NCBI GenBank assembly: GCA_905371275.1
Contig: CAJPLH010000026.1
Span: 1-16,126, forward strand
Reading direction: 5' to 3'
Origin: Prevotellaceae bacterium
GTDB lineage: Bacteria; Bacteroidota; Bacteroidia; Bacteroidales; Bacteroidaceae
Length of the DNA: 16,126 bases
This document shows positions 6,739-15,340 of the stretch, one piece after another; position 1 is the first letter of the stretch, and each line of letters starts with the position of its first letter. Position numbers and translations under genes: made by a program. The notes below the pieces were generated by a model. It was not told where the DNA came from. It was given only the letters and a program-made list of their open reading frames with translations, and searched no databases.

Positions 6739-9700
6739 CTAATACCACTCGATGTTGCTGGAATAACTGCTTCGTTTCTCATATTTCAGTGCATCGGCGA
6801 GTTCGGCAGCGCGTGCACGGAAGGAGAAGTTGAACGAAGAGTAGGGCAAGAGAACGATGCTACAAGTCATTTCGAAGCAGTGCAGGTCGCGAGAGAGCGA
6901 TGCTGTGGTCATGGAAATGCGTTTGTAGTTGAAGTCATAGCCCGAAGAGAAGTTGATGTTCCAGCCTTTGGCTAGAGAGATATTCCCCGACATATTGAGT
7001 GTCTGTGTGAAGGAATAGGGGTAGCGCATATTGCGAGTGTTGATGGGCTTAGTGCGGTCTTCAGACATGGTGAGACCATAACTGAAACTGAGCGACCAGG
7101 GGAGAGAAAAAGCCATGTAGCCGTTCTTGTCGACATCTGCAGCCACCTTCTTTTCGTCTTTCTTCGATTTATTTTTGCGCAGCATCGGGTCTACGTTGGC
7201 GTCTTCCTTGTCGTCGTCAAGGTCGTTGTCATCGTTGTTGGTGCGTTTCTCTTCTTCTTTCTTTTTGCCTACAAAGTTTTCCCACACTTTGTCCCATCCT
7301 CGGCCTGCGAGGAGTCCGAAGAAGGTGGCCATCTTCTTGTTGTCGAGGGTGTAAGAGAGGTTTTGACTCATACCTTGGAAACGTCCGAAGCGTCCGTGGC
7401 TCCACTCGGTGGTGTTGCCCACAATGACCTTGCCGTCTTTGTCGAATTCGTAGGCATAGGTTTCAAAGCGCGCAGCCATAGAGAAGGTGTAGCTTGGAGA
7501 GAAGCGCAAACGAATGTTGGTGGAAAGTGGACTCCAAGGCTGATAGTCTGTGGCCAGATTGTAAGACATTGAAGCCGAGAGTTCGTCGATGATGGAGATT
7601 TTGCGGAACCCACTGGTGTCGGCGTCCGACTTAATCTTCATTTCGACGTTGTTGGAAACGCTCATATTGATGCTTCCTTGGCGTTTGCCAGAGGGGTAGC
7701 TAAAAACACCTGAAGCGTAGGGGGAGTATTCTTTTGTGGTTACCTTGCCAGTGCGGTCGGTGTAGACATAGTTGGTGACATAGCCATAGTTGCGCGTGGT
7801 GAAGTCGGGTGCGTAAGAGAAACTTACGTTGGGCTTGAAGACGTGGCGAATGGTTTGTATGCGAGTGCCGAAGAGTTTGCTCCAAGGTTTGTAGAATCCG
7901 TAGAGCGTGGTGTTGAACGACATGGAGGCGTTCCAATCATAGAGATTGTAGAAACCATAGGTGGTGTCGCGTCGTTCGGCTTGTAAGTTGTTGTCCCAGC
8001 TGAGGCGTTCGCGTGAGAGATAGGTGCGACCGCTGAAACTGATGGAGGGCGAGAGGTTGATGTATTTGAACACTTGGAAGGTGGCATCGATGGGCACACG
8101 GTGCTGCATACCGTTTCTCCACTTGAGCAATGGGGTGTGAAAGAGTTTGTCTTCCTTGGTGTTGATGGAGTTGGTGAATTGTCCAGTGTAAGAAAGACTG
8201 ATTTTTTCGTACCAGCGTTCTTTTCCTACTGCTTTTTTGCGGCGGAAGGGGTAGAAGCGATTGACGTTGATGGAGAGGTCGGGGAGGGTGATGGCCAGCG
8301 ATGAGTCGCGCATATTCTGCGTGATGTTGCTTGAGCCTGAAAGAGAGATGCCGAGTGAGGGGATGTTGTGGGTGAAACTCACGGAGGATGCGCGTGTGGA
8401 CTGTGTGTAAGCCAGTGGAGTGTAGAGCGAAGTTAGGTTGCTACGTTCGTAGTTTTGCGAAGCGTAATTGACGCGTGCCGTGAAAGAAGTGTTGGGATTG
8501 GCTTTGGCATCTGATGAGTGTGACCATTGCACCTTGAGACTGGTTGTTTTGTTGTAGTCTGGCAGGTTTTTTTCTCCCGTGATGGTGGTGAGATACGACA
8601 CAAAAACATTACCTCGATAGCGATAGCGCTGCGCATAGTTGGATTCGGCAGAGAGTCCCCATGAACCTTTGGTGTAGAGTTCTCCCAAGAGTTTCAAATC
8701 CATTTTGTCGCTCAACGCAAAATAGTATCCTCCATCGCGGAGATAAAATCCGCGAGAGGTTTCGTCACCATAGGTGGGCATAATGATGCCCGAAGAATAC
8801 TTTTTGTTGAAGGGAAAGAATCCGTAGGGGATGGCGAGAGGTAGTGGGACATCGGCTACAACAAGATATGCGGGGCCGAAGAAGGTTTCTTTACCAGGGG
8901 AGACTTTGGCGCGTGTGAGTTGGAGATAAAAGTGGGGATGATCAGCATCGCAAGTGGTGTATTGCGCATCTTCGAGATAGAAATAGCCGTCGTTGGAACG
9001 CTTAGAATTGACACTGCGCAGGAATCCATCGCCTTGGGTGGTTTTCACGTTTTCAATGAATCCTTTCTTAGACTTGAAGTTGAAAGACATACGCTGACTT
9101 TCATAGTTTTCGCTCCCTTGTTTGTAGACGGGCGTTCCCTTAAAACTGCGCCCTGTGCTGTCTGGCACACCTTGCGCATGGACGATGGTAGAGTCCATAT
9201 TGAGGGTGATGTAGTCGGCCGTCAAATCCATATTTTGATAGTGCACCTTGGCATCGCCATAAAGATGGGCGAATCCGGTGGTGGCATCATAGACTAATGA
9301 GTCTTTGGCGGTGTAGTCGACGGGGCTTTCAATGCCTGTCTTGCGACGTAGGGTGTCTTTTTGGGTGCTGTCTGCAAGTGCGCGCGCATTGCTCACCGCG
9401 ATGGTGGTGTCGCGGGTGATGGTGTGGCTCAGGCTGTCGAGGTTGAGTTTTACGTTGCGACGCGTGCTGTCGATGTTTTTTGTCTGTGGGGTGAGAGTGT
9501 CGGTGGAGGTGGCTAAGGTGCTGTCTGCTTTGTGGAGTAGACTTAGCACTTGTGTGGTGTCTTCTGCCATATCTCCCAGCGCGTGTTGGGACACACTCTT
9601 TGTGTCCGCTGCTGTGGAGGCAGTGGAAAGCACAGTGGGAGAGGGTTTCGAGTGGTGGGATGAACGACTCGAAACGAGGGCTGCGAGATTACAACCAACG

Positions 9701-9810
9701 AGGGTGCTTCCAATGAGGAAAACCACTACCCACAGTAGGATTCGATGATGGATTGTGCGTGACAAGTGTGATGTCTGATAGAAAAGATATAATAAAATAA
9801 TCCTCTGCAA
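6739..9810 (-). CDS. lptD: LptD-like LPS-assembly outer-membrane protein
   Basis: About 1,008-1,030 residues depending on the start. It has an N-terminal hydrophobic export signal, a Ser/Thr-rich linker (about 41-160) and an OstA/LptA-like beta-jellyroll region (about 163-270, with GFAHLYGDAKVHY and DLTADYITLNMDS). A long beta-barrel with alternating aromatic strands follows, ending in NIEWY, a typical barrel C-terminus. This architecture fits Bacteroidetes LptD, which inserts LPS into the outer leaflet with LptE. No in-frame ATG precedes the signal sequence: the choices are TTG 9810, TTG 9765, or an ATT at 9831 with GGAGG upstream. The coordinates use TTG 9810, so numbering is provisional. 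Residues 37-40 (LVGC) resemble a lipobox, which is unusual for LptD. A highly charged insert occupies about residues 848-897. The disulfide pattern of E. coli LptD is not evident. The role is inferred from the family. Confidence 0.82.
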   Translation of the reverse strand: MQRIILLYLFYQTSHLSRTIHHRILLWVVVFLIGSTLVGCNLAALVSSRSSHHSKPSPTVLSTASTAADTKSVSQHALGDMAEDTTQVLSLLHKADSTLATSTDTLTPQTKNIDSTRRNVKLNLDSLSHTITRDTTIAVSNARALADSTQKDTLRRKTGIESPVDYTAKDSLVYDATTGFAHLYGDAKVHYQNMDLTADYITLNMDSTIVHAQGVPDSTGRSFKGTPVYKQGSENYESQRMSFNFKSKKGFIENVKTTQGDGFLRSVNSKRSNDGYFYLEDAQYTTCDADHPHFYLQLTRAKVSPGKETFFGPAYLVVADVPLPLAIPYGFFPFNKKYSSGIIMPTYGDETSRGFYLRDGGYYFALSDKMDLKLLGELYTKGSWGLSAESNYAQRYRYRGNVFVSYLTTITGEKNLPDYNKTTSLKVQWSHSSDAKANPNTSFTARVNYASQNYERSNLTSLYTPLAYTQSTRASSVSFTHNIPSLGISLSGSSNITQNMRDSSLAITLPDLSINVNRFYPFRRKKAVGKERWYEKISLSYTGQFTNSINTKEDKLFHTPLLKWRNGMQHRVPIDATFQVFKYINLSPSISFSGRTYLSRERLSWDNNLQAERRDTTYGFYNLYDWNASMSFNTTLYGFYKPWSKLFGTRIQTIRHVFKPNVSFSYAPDFTTRNYGYVTNYVYTDRTGKVTTKEYSPYASGVFSYPSGKRQGSINMSVSNNVEMKIKSDADTSGFRKISIIDELSASMSYNLATDYQPWSPLSTNIRLRFSPSYTFSMAARFETYAYEFDKDGKVIVGNTTEWSHGRFGRFQGMSQNLSYTLDNKKMATFFGLLAGRGWDKVWENFVGKKKEEEKRTNNDDNDLDDDKEDANVDPMLRKNKSKKDEKKVAADVDKNGYMAFSLPWSLSFSYGLTMSEDRTKPINTRNMRYPYSFTQTLNMSGNISLAKGWNINFSSGYDFNYKRISMTTASLSRDLHCFEMTCSIVLLPYSSFNFSFRARAAELADALKYEKRSSYSSNIEWY

Positions 9811-9880
9811 TGAGGGAAATAGTGAGAGAATCTCGTTGTCCTCCCGATGAGCAGGGATAGATTTTGCTAAAGATTTGGGG

Positions 9881-9888
9881 CAAAGTTA
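9881..9888 (-). promoter_or_regulatory. Candidate -7 box upstream of lptD
   Basis: The minus strand reads TAACTTTG, a full match to the Bacteroidetes -7 consensus TAnnTTTG, 8 bases past the HD-protein stop codon. The expected -33 TTG is not clear; a TTTTC lies at about that distance. It would give lptD its own promoter in addition to read-through from the elongation operon. A second, weaker arrangement, TTG-N18-TATCTTTT, lies further downstream at about 9782-9810, inside the longest lptD reading frame. Confidence 0.4.
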
Positions 9889-9895
9889 CGATTTT

Positions 9896-10519
9896 CTATT
9901 CGAAAAGCTCTGTCCAGTGGCGGAATTTCTCCACTCCTTCGTCTCCAAACTTCTCCAAACTCTGAAGCGTTTGGGGTATGGTGCGCTCACGTTCCAAATG
10001 GCTTTTGCTGTAAAACTTATCTGCATAACAAATGATTTGTTCTTCGAGGGTTTCGGGTAGAAGGTCTTGTTGGGGATCGGGAAGACCTCGCTCGATGATG
10101 GTTTGTCGTGTGAGGCCTGTGCCAGTGTGGCGTTCGCAGATGCGTGCTAGGGCTTCGTAGAAATGAAGTTCCTCTTGCAGTTGAATCGCTTGCAGCTTTT
10201 CCTTTTTCAACTGTTCCGCTTGCTGTTTTTCCTTTTTCAGCTGTTTCGCTTCGTTGCGCAGGAGTTGTGCTCCGAGACTTCCATGGAGGATGTAATGTGC
10301 GGTGCCGTGGCAGTGGATGCCTGGTGCATCGGTGAGGAAAATGCCGATGTCGTGGAGCATAGCTCCGGCTTCCACAAGGTTGCGATTGGCACCCAATTCG
10401 GGATGTCGCTCTACGATTTTCAGTGCGCGTGCACAAACTTGGCGACTATGGTGGAGGAGCATACGACGAAGCGCATTGTCTTCGGGATAATAGCGATGAA
10501 GGAGAGCTAAATAGTCCAT
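9896..10519 (-). CDS. HD-domain metal-dependent hydrolase with a coiled-coil insert
   Basis: A 207-residue protein from the ATG at 10519; the longer frame starts at a TTG three codons earlier. It carries the HD signature: His24 (HHSRQV), His56-Asp57 (AGAMLHDIG), further histidines at 80 and 131 (ERHTGTGL), and Asp167 (CYADKF). HD proteins use these to bind divalent metal and cleave phosphate esters; the substrate of this small family is not established. Between the conserved blocks lies a charged stretch, residues about 88-117 (KQLKKEKQQAEQLKKEK), encoded by a tandem 30-bp duplication. Related proteins as I remember them run almost directly from LLR-E to the ARICERHTG motif, so the insert appears lineage-specific. 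It starts 55 bases after the membrane protein gene and is probably part of the same operon. Confidence 0.8.
   Translation of the reverse strand: MDYLALLHRYYPEDNALRRMLLHHSRQVCARALKIVERHPELGANRNLVEAGAMLHDIGIFLTDAPGIHCHGTAHYILHGSLGAQLLRNEAKQLKKEKQQAEQLKKEKLQAIQLQEELHFYEALARICERHTGTGLTRQTIIERGLPDPQQDLLPETLEEQIICYADKFYSKSHLERERTIPQTLQSLEKFGDEGVEKFRHWTELFE
10188..10247 (-). repeat. Two 30-bp in-frame tandem repeats inside the HD gene
   Basis: Copies at 10188-10217 and 10218-10247 differ at only a few bases, and 10171-10187 is a decayed partial third copy. The 30-bp length equals ten codons, so changes in copy number would keep the frame. They encode the repeated QLKKEK-type coiled-coil stretch of the HD protein. 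Confidence 0.85.
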
Positions 10520-10574
10520 TGGCGGCAACTTAGAAACGTGTGGATTTGGATTTATTGTTTATCCCTCAATAGTA

Positions 10575-11228
10575 TCATTTACTCCTAGGGGTTGTAGTTT
10601 TCAGTGTTACACCTGTTTTTGGGGAGTGTGGAGTCGTGGGTTTGCTGACGCTGGGCTTTGCAGTGTTGGGCTTAGCGTTGCTGGAATTAGCCGAATTTGC
10701 TTTCGTCGCATTGTTTTTTGTTGGAATGTCTATTTTCGGAGCTGCAATGTCATTTTCGGCATTCTCTTTGAGGTTTTGTTCTGCGTCTCCTTGCGCTTGT
10801 CCATCCGCAAAGCCTTGTGCATAACCGCGCTTGTAGGCATCGGTGTAGTTGCTGCGTTGTTCAGCAGTAGGGAATTTGGAAGAGTCATCGTAGGAGGCGC
10901 GTTCCATATCGTCGAGTCCGTCTTGCAAACCTGCAAAATAGCCATCTTCGTATCCTGCGTCAGAGGGAAGACGCTGATCTACTGACACCGTGTCGGTGGG
11001 TTGTTCTGTTGTCGTGTCGAGGGTGGGTGCGTTTTCAGCAGGTGTAGTAGTGGTGTCGGGACTAGCCATACGTTGCACACTGTCGCGTGCCGCCATTCCT
11101 TCTGGAGTTAATGGCACGTCAGTGGAGCGTTTCAAATAAACGATAATTCCTACGGCGAGTAATACCACTGCGATGAATAAAACGCTGCGGATGATAGTTT
11201 CGTTGCGGTCAGGAGTTGGGTTTGTCAT
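10575..11228 (-). CDS. One-pass membrane protein with GX3 repeats, function unknown
   Basis: I do not recognise this 217-residue protein. One transmembrane helix spans about residues 14-31, followed by a Thr/Pro/Asp-rich linker (35-88). There are then two short blocks of glycine every fourth residue: G92, G96, G100, G104 (GYEDGYFAGLQDG) and G135, G139, G143, G147 (GYAQGFADGQAQG). Such GX3 spacing is seen in helix-packing repeats such as the deca-GX3 motif of Yae1-type proteins; similarity to that family is only in spacing. The tail (160-217) is low-complexity Lys/Pro/Ser/Thr/Asn. The N-terminus has few charges before the helix, so topology is uncertain. It lies between rodA (91-base gap) and the HD gene (55-base gap), so it is probably cotranscribed with the elongation genes and may act with them. 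Confidence 0.65.
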   Translation of the reverse strand: MTNPTPDRNETIIRSVLFIAVVLLAVGIIVYLKRSTDVPLTPEGMAARDSVQRMASPDTTTTPAENAPTLDTTTEQPTDTVSVDQRLPSDAGYEDGYFAGLQDGLDDMERASYDDSSKFPTAEQRSNYTDAYKRGYAQGFADGQAQGDAEQNLKENAENDIAAPKIDIPTKNNATKANSANSSNAKPNTAKPSVSKPTTPHSPKTGVTLKTTTPRSK

Positions 11229-11319
11229 ATTGTGTTGTCCCCAATTGTTAGTTTGAGGTGAAACTGGAAATGGAAAATCAGCGAGAATGGATGGCTATCG
11301 AAAGTGGTTGTTGGAGATG

Positions 11320-12786
11320 TTATCTGCGTTTGCGTCCTGCATCAATGCGAAGGAAGATGAAGAGGAGCAGAGTGAACCCCCAAAGTGATGAACCTCCATA
11401 GGAGAAAAAGGGAAGCGGAATGCCGATGACGGGTGCAATGCCGAGCACCATTCCAATGTTGATAAACACGTGAAAGAGCAATATCGACAAGACACAGTAG
11501 CCAAAGACGCGCCCGAAACGTGAGGTTTGCCGTTCGGCTAGATTAATGAGTCGCCAAATGAGTGCTAAAAAGAGTAGTAACACAGCGCTTGCTCCGAGGA
11601 AACCTTCTTCCTCTCCCACAGTGCAGAAAATGAAGTCGGTGTCTTGTTCGGGCACATAGTCGAGTTTCGTCTGTGTTCCGTTCATAAATCCTTTGCCTTG
11701 AAGTCCGCCAGAACCAATGGCAATTTTGGATTGCGTCACGTTGTAGGAGGCATCTCTGTCTTCTTCAACACCGAGCAACACACGGATGCGCGTGCGCTGA
11801 TAATCCTTCATCACATTGTTGAGCGCATAGTCTGAAGCATAGAGAAAACCGATGCTTCCTAGGGAGAATGCGGTAATGAGAAGGAAGGTGCGGACGCGCT
11901 GTCCCAACCATTGCACACCGAGGTAAGCAATCATAGCTACGGCTCCAACGATTTGCACCCAACTGATGTCGAAGGGGAAAAACCACCTCGAGATGATGTA
12001 GGCTGTAGCTTGTAAGCCGATGCCCCATAATAATATGCGTTGCGCGTGTTCGGGTTGTTTGGGACAATAGATGCGGAGCATTCCCACGGTGAAAATCCAA
12101 ATGAGGAACATCACAATGGTTTCTCCCAATGAGGCGAGTGTACCAGGCAACGCCACATCTCCTTGACCAATGCCGATGACGAAATAGGCTACAGCTGCAA
12201 CACCGCAGAAGAGTATGCTTCCCGGCATCCCTTCGCGATAGAACATCAAGAAGAAAGCGGTGTAGACGAGTGCAGAACCCGTTTCTTTCTGCAAGATAAT
12301 CAGTACGAAAGGCAACAAAACCGTGCCAGCTGCGCGGAGGAATTTTCGTCTTTCGTTGAGCGTAAATCCGAATTGTCCGATGAGTTTCGACACCATCAAG
12401 GCTGTGGCGCATTTGGCAAACTCAGCCGGTTGTAGCGACACCGGACCTAGTGAAATCCACGAGCGCGAACCTTTGATGTCGTGAGCTATGAATGGGGTGA
12501 TGAGTAAGATAAACATCATCACCCAATAGAAGAGGTCGGCAAGCATATCAAAATAGCGGTCGTCAAACATCAGAATGACGGTGCCAAGTCCCAGAGAACA
12601 GCAAATCCAAACCAACTGTTTACCGGGACGTGTGTCGAATGATAGGAAATCAAAGTCGCCAAAACTATGACTTGCTCCGCAAACGCTGAACCATCCAAAA
12701 GCCAGTAAGGCTAGGAAAATGAGCAGCACCCAACCATCTGCACGGAAGGCGGGATTGAGTTGACGATTATCGCGCTTGTTTGCCAT
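11320..12786 (-). CDS. rodA: RodA, SEDS peptidoglycan glycosyltransferase
   Basis: A 488-residue polytopic membrane protein that polymerises lipid II into glycan strands in the elongation complex, paired with PBP2. I chose the ATG at 12786, giving MANKRDNRQ; the longer frame (from 12849) would read far into mrdA. SEDS hallmarks are present: the catalytic-type aspartate Asp384 in EQDTDFIF, the GKGFMNGTQTKLDYVPEQ loop, and the C-terminal PVIGIPLPFFSYGGSS signature (452-467). It is much longer than the E. coli protein (about 370 residues); the extra length lies mainly in a hydrophobic segment around residues 205-320, which is usual for Bacteroidetes RodA. The start overlaps the last 20 bases of mrdA, indicating translational coupling. 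Confidence 0.95.
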   Translation of the reverse strand: MANKRDNRQLNPAFRADGWVLLIFLALLAFGWFSVCGASHSFGDFDFLSFDTRPGKQLVWICCSLGLGTVILMFDDRYFDMLADLFYWVMMFILLITPFIAHDIKGSRSWISLGPVSLQPAEFAKCATALMVSKLIGQFGFTLNERRKFLRAAGTVLLPFVLIILQKETGSALVYTAFFLMFYREGMPGSILFCGVAAVAYFVIGIGQGDVALPGTLASLGETIVMFLIWIFTVGMLRIYCPKQPEHAQRILLWGIGLQATAYIISRWFFPFDISWVQIVGAVAMIAYLGVQWLGQRVRTFLLITAFSLGSIGFLYASDYALNNVMKDYQRTRIRVLLGVEEDRDASYNVTQSKIAIGSGGLQGKGFMNGTQTKLDYVPEQDTDFIFCTVGEEEGFLGASAVLLLFLALIWRLINLAERQTSRFGRVFGYCVLSILLFHVFINIGMVLGIAPVIGIPLPFFSYGGSSLWGFTLLLFIFLRIDAGRKRR

Positions 12787-14617
12787 AACTGATGTGACGA
12801 TGTTGGAAGGTGTTGGCTTTGGATTCTGAGGAAGCAGAGAGTTTACCATTCACGTATTGTTCCATAATCAACGAACCGATGGGAACGGCGAAGTCTGCGC
12901 CAAATCCACCATTTTCGATGTAAACGCAAACGGCTATTTTGGGACTGTTCATCGGGGCAAATCCCATAAATGCGGAGTGGTCGTGACCGCGGTTTTGCGC
13001 AGTACCCGTTTTTCCACACACTTGCACGCCGGGGAAGTCTGCACCGCGACAAGTGCCTTGTTCCACTGCGCGACGCATACCCGCGACAGCGTAATTATAA
13101 TAGCGTCTATTTACTTTTGTGCGTCGTTTGTTGGTGTAAGTGGTGTCGATGCGCTCTCCTTGCACACTGTGCACTACGTGCGGCACGTAGAAATGTCCAC
13201 GATTGGCGATGGTTGCCGCAAGATTAGCAATTTGAAGTGGAGTAGCAGTCACCTCACCTTGACCGATAGAAATGGAAATAACCGTAAGTCCATTCCACGA
13301 TTTCTTGTAAGCCTTGTCGTAGTAAGCGGCATTAGGAATCATTCCGCGTTTCTCTCCAGGGAGATCGATACCTAATTTATAACCAAACCCCATCGCAACA
13401 AGATGGTCTTTCCAGTGTGTCATAGCATTTTGCACACTCCCGTATTTACCCTTGTTTCCAAACATACGGAGCAGATTCCAACAGAAATAGGCATTACAAC
13501 TCGTGCCAATAGCAGGCACTAGGTTGATGGGCGAAGCGTGACCGTGACAACCGAGGTGCAACCCTTTGTAGTTGAAACCGTGGTGACAAGGGAAAGCAAC
13601 GCTAGGATTGATGCTTCCTTCTTGAAGTCCGAGCAGTGCTTGAGATATTTTGAAAGTAGAACCTGGTGGATAAAGTCCGCTGATAGCGCGGTTCAGCAAT
13701 GGTCGCCGTTCATCGCGCATCAGCATACTCATATGCTTACTTCGATCGCGTCCTGCCATACTTCTTGGATCATAAGTCGGAGAAGAAGCCATAGCAATGA
13801 TTTCTCCAGAGGAAGGTTCTATTGCGACAATCGCTCCGAGTTTACCTTCTAGCAGTCGTTCCGCTAATTGCTGTGTGGCAAAATCTATCCCCAATGTTAA
13901 GTTGCGACCAGGATGCGCTTGCGTGTCGAATTTCCCATCCATATATCTCCCTTGGGTGCGTCCGTGCACGTCGCGCAGCATAATACGCATCCCCTTCTCA
14001 CCGCGAAGTGCCATTTCGTAACTGCGTTCCACACCCAGTTTGCCGATGTAGTCACCACTCTTGTAATAAGCGTCGCTGTCAATGTCAGTTTGATTCACTT
14101 CTGCCACATCACCTAAGATGTGTGCACCAATGCCGCTGGCATAGTGTCGCACACTCCGTTTCTCCACGCTGAAACCTTTGAAACGGAAGAGTTTTTCGCG
14201 AAACTTTGAGAACTCCTGTGCAGGAATCTGGCTCATAAACAATTGAGGAGTATTGCGAGAATATCCTGGATTCTTCTTCGAATCCTTGATTTCTTCCATA
14301 CGCTGAATATATTCCTCTTTCGTAATACCCACTGTTTCGCAGAAATCCAAGGTGTCTACCCCGTGCTGATCGAGCATCGTCACGAGGATGTTGTAGGATG
14401 GTTCGTTGTAAACCAATAGTTTACCATTGCGATCCATAATCAGTCCGCGAGAAGGATAGATGATTTCTTTGCGAAAGGCATTGGAGTCTGCACTTTTGCG
14501 GTAGTCATCGCTCATCAGTTGCAGTGTGAACAAGCGAATGAGGTAGACCACGATGATGACTGCCGCCACCGCGCCTACCACGAATTTTCGCTTCTCATAA
14601 CTGTAATCTTGAGGCAT
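12767..14617 (-). CDS. mrdA: Penicillin-binding protein 2 (peptidoglycan D,D-transpeptidase)
   Basis: A 616-residue class B PBP with an N-terminal membrane anchor (about 12-34), a pedestal/dimerisation region starting at YPSRGLIMDRNG (54-65), and a transpeptidase domain with all three active-site motifs: S320-T-F-K323 (PGSTFK), S373-C-N375 (GTSCN) and K536-T-G538 (CGKTGTA). It cross-links side-wall peptidoglycan and is a beta-lactam (mecillinam-type) target. The ATG at 14617 starts MPQDYSYEKRK, directly before the anchor. Its 3' end overlaps rodA by 20 bases, and it follows mreD after 135 bases. The mreC-mreD-mrdA-rodA order is the standard elongasome operon. The middle Cys in S-C-N is unusual compared with many PBP2s, but that position is variable. 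Confidence 0.96.
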   Translation of the reverse strand: MPQDYSYEKRKFVVGAVAAVIIVVYLIRLFTLQLMSDDYRKSADSNAFRKEIIYPSRGLIMDRNGKLLVYNEPSYNILVTMLDQHGVDTLDFCETVGITKEEYIQRMEEIKDSKKNPGYSRNTPQLFMSQIPAQEFSKFREKLFRFKGFSVEKRSVRHYASGIGAHILGDVAEVNQTDIDSDAYYKSGDYIGKLGVERSYEMALRGEKGMRIMLRDVHGRTQGRYMDGKFDTQAHPGRNLTLGIDFATQQLAERLLEGKLGAIVAIEPSSGEIIAMASSPTYDPRSMAGRDRSKHMSMLMRDERRPLLNRAISGLYPPGSTFKISQALLGLQEGSINPSVAFPCHHGFNYKGLHLGCHGHASPINLVPAIGTSCNAYFCWNLLRMFGNKGKYGSVQNAMTHWKDHLVAMGFGYKLGIDLPGEKRGMIPNAAYYDKAYKKSWNGLTVISISIGQGEVTATPLQIANLAATIANRGHFYVPHVVHSVQGERIDTTYTNKRRTKVNRRYYNYAVAGMRRAVEQGTCRGADFPGVQVCGKTGTAQNRGHDHSAFMGFAPMNSPKIAVCVYIENGGFGADFAVPIGSLIMEQYVNGKLSASSESKANTFQHRHISYGKQAR

Positions 14618-14642
14618 TATCTATGCGTTTATCGTTAGAAAC

Positions 14643-14752
14643 TTAGTTGTTGAGCGATGCTCCATCATATACGCTATTATTGTATAGCACCGTTTTGACA
14701 TCCGATAGGGCGTCACTGTCCCATCTCTTTTTCTTCTCTGTATGGTGCTTGT
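14643..14752 (-). other. Gap between mreD and mrdA, open in a second frame
   Basis: The 135-bp gap between mreD and mrdA is long for this operon. On the minus strand, a frame one base off mreD is open from inside the mreD end (after a TGA near 14786) to a TAA at 14645-14643, 25 bases before mrdA. It would encode a lysine-rich tail followed by SDVKTVLYNNSVYDG and end ASLNN. It has no ATG of its own. Either it is noncoding, or mreD was frameshifted in a short GAGAAAT repeat. I see no terminator or promoter here. Confidence 0.3.
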
Positions 14753-15268
14753 TTATGTATTTCGAGAGGTATTTCTCAATTTCTCAAATGTCATCATAAA
14801 AATCACCGTTAGTGCCGTGCTACTTCCCACTTTTATCAAAATCTCTTGAGCATCGAAGAGAGAGAAGGTTTCGAGAAGAAAAAACACCAAGGTGTGGATG
14901 AGTGTCACCACTACCGCAAATTTCAAAAAACCTCCCCATTGCATCGTTTTAATCGAAGGTGTAAATTCCTCCTCCAGTTTATCGTCGGGAGCAAACGTAC
15001 GCAACAAAAGCGGAGTGACAAGTCCCACCAAAGTCAAGGCAGCAGCAGCAGCTCCCACGGTGTTCGACAAGATGTCAATGACTATCCCAATGCAGAAACC
15101 CAGCACCACATAAATCCATCGTGCTGTGCCGTGGGGTAAAATGATGAGTGCATAGACATAGGGCATTGGAGTGGCATAACCCATCAAGTGAATATGATTG
15201 AACACCAATGTATGGGCAAGAATCAAACCTATTATCCAAAGGACACGTGGAAGAATGACGTTAAACAT
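14753..15268 (-). CDS. mreD: Rod shape-determining protein MreD
   Basis: A 171-residue integral membrane protein with about five hydrophobic helices, for example residues 9-23, 33-48, 53-68 and the segment after 115. It starts at the ATG at 15268 (MFNVILPRVLW). Length and topology fit MreD, the small membrane component linking MreC, MreB and the PBP2-RodA synthase. The SIKTMQWGGFLKF region and the TFEKLR end resemble other Bacteroidales MreD as I remember them. It follows mreC by 72 bases. The last residues (NTSRNT) come just before a possible frameshift into a longer tail, described at 14643-14752, but the family normally seems to end near TFEKLR, so the stop at 14753 is probably genuine. 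Confidence 0.9.
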   Translation of the reverse strand: MFNVILPRVLWIIGLILAHTLVFNHIHLMGYATPMPYVYALIILPHGTARWIYVVLGFCIGIVIDILSNTVGAAAAALTLVGLVTPLLLRTFAPDDKLEEEFTPSIKTMQWGGFLKFAVVVTLIHTLVFFLLETFSLFDAQEILIKVGSSTALTVIFMMTFEKLRNTSRNT

Positions 15269-15340
15269 TTGTTTTCTACGTTTATAACTTTATTGTGGGT
15301 GGGGTTTTCGTATGTGGAAATTCATCGCATCATCAAGACA

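Noticed and set aside
14643..14720. 26-codon peptide starting at an ATG in the mreD-mrdA gap (MSKRCYTII...)
   Set aside because: Too short, no supporting context, and a different frame in the same gap reads more like protein.
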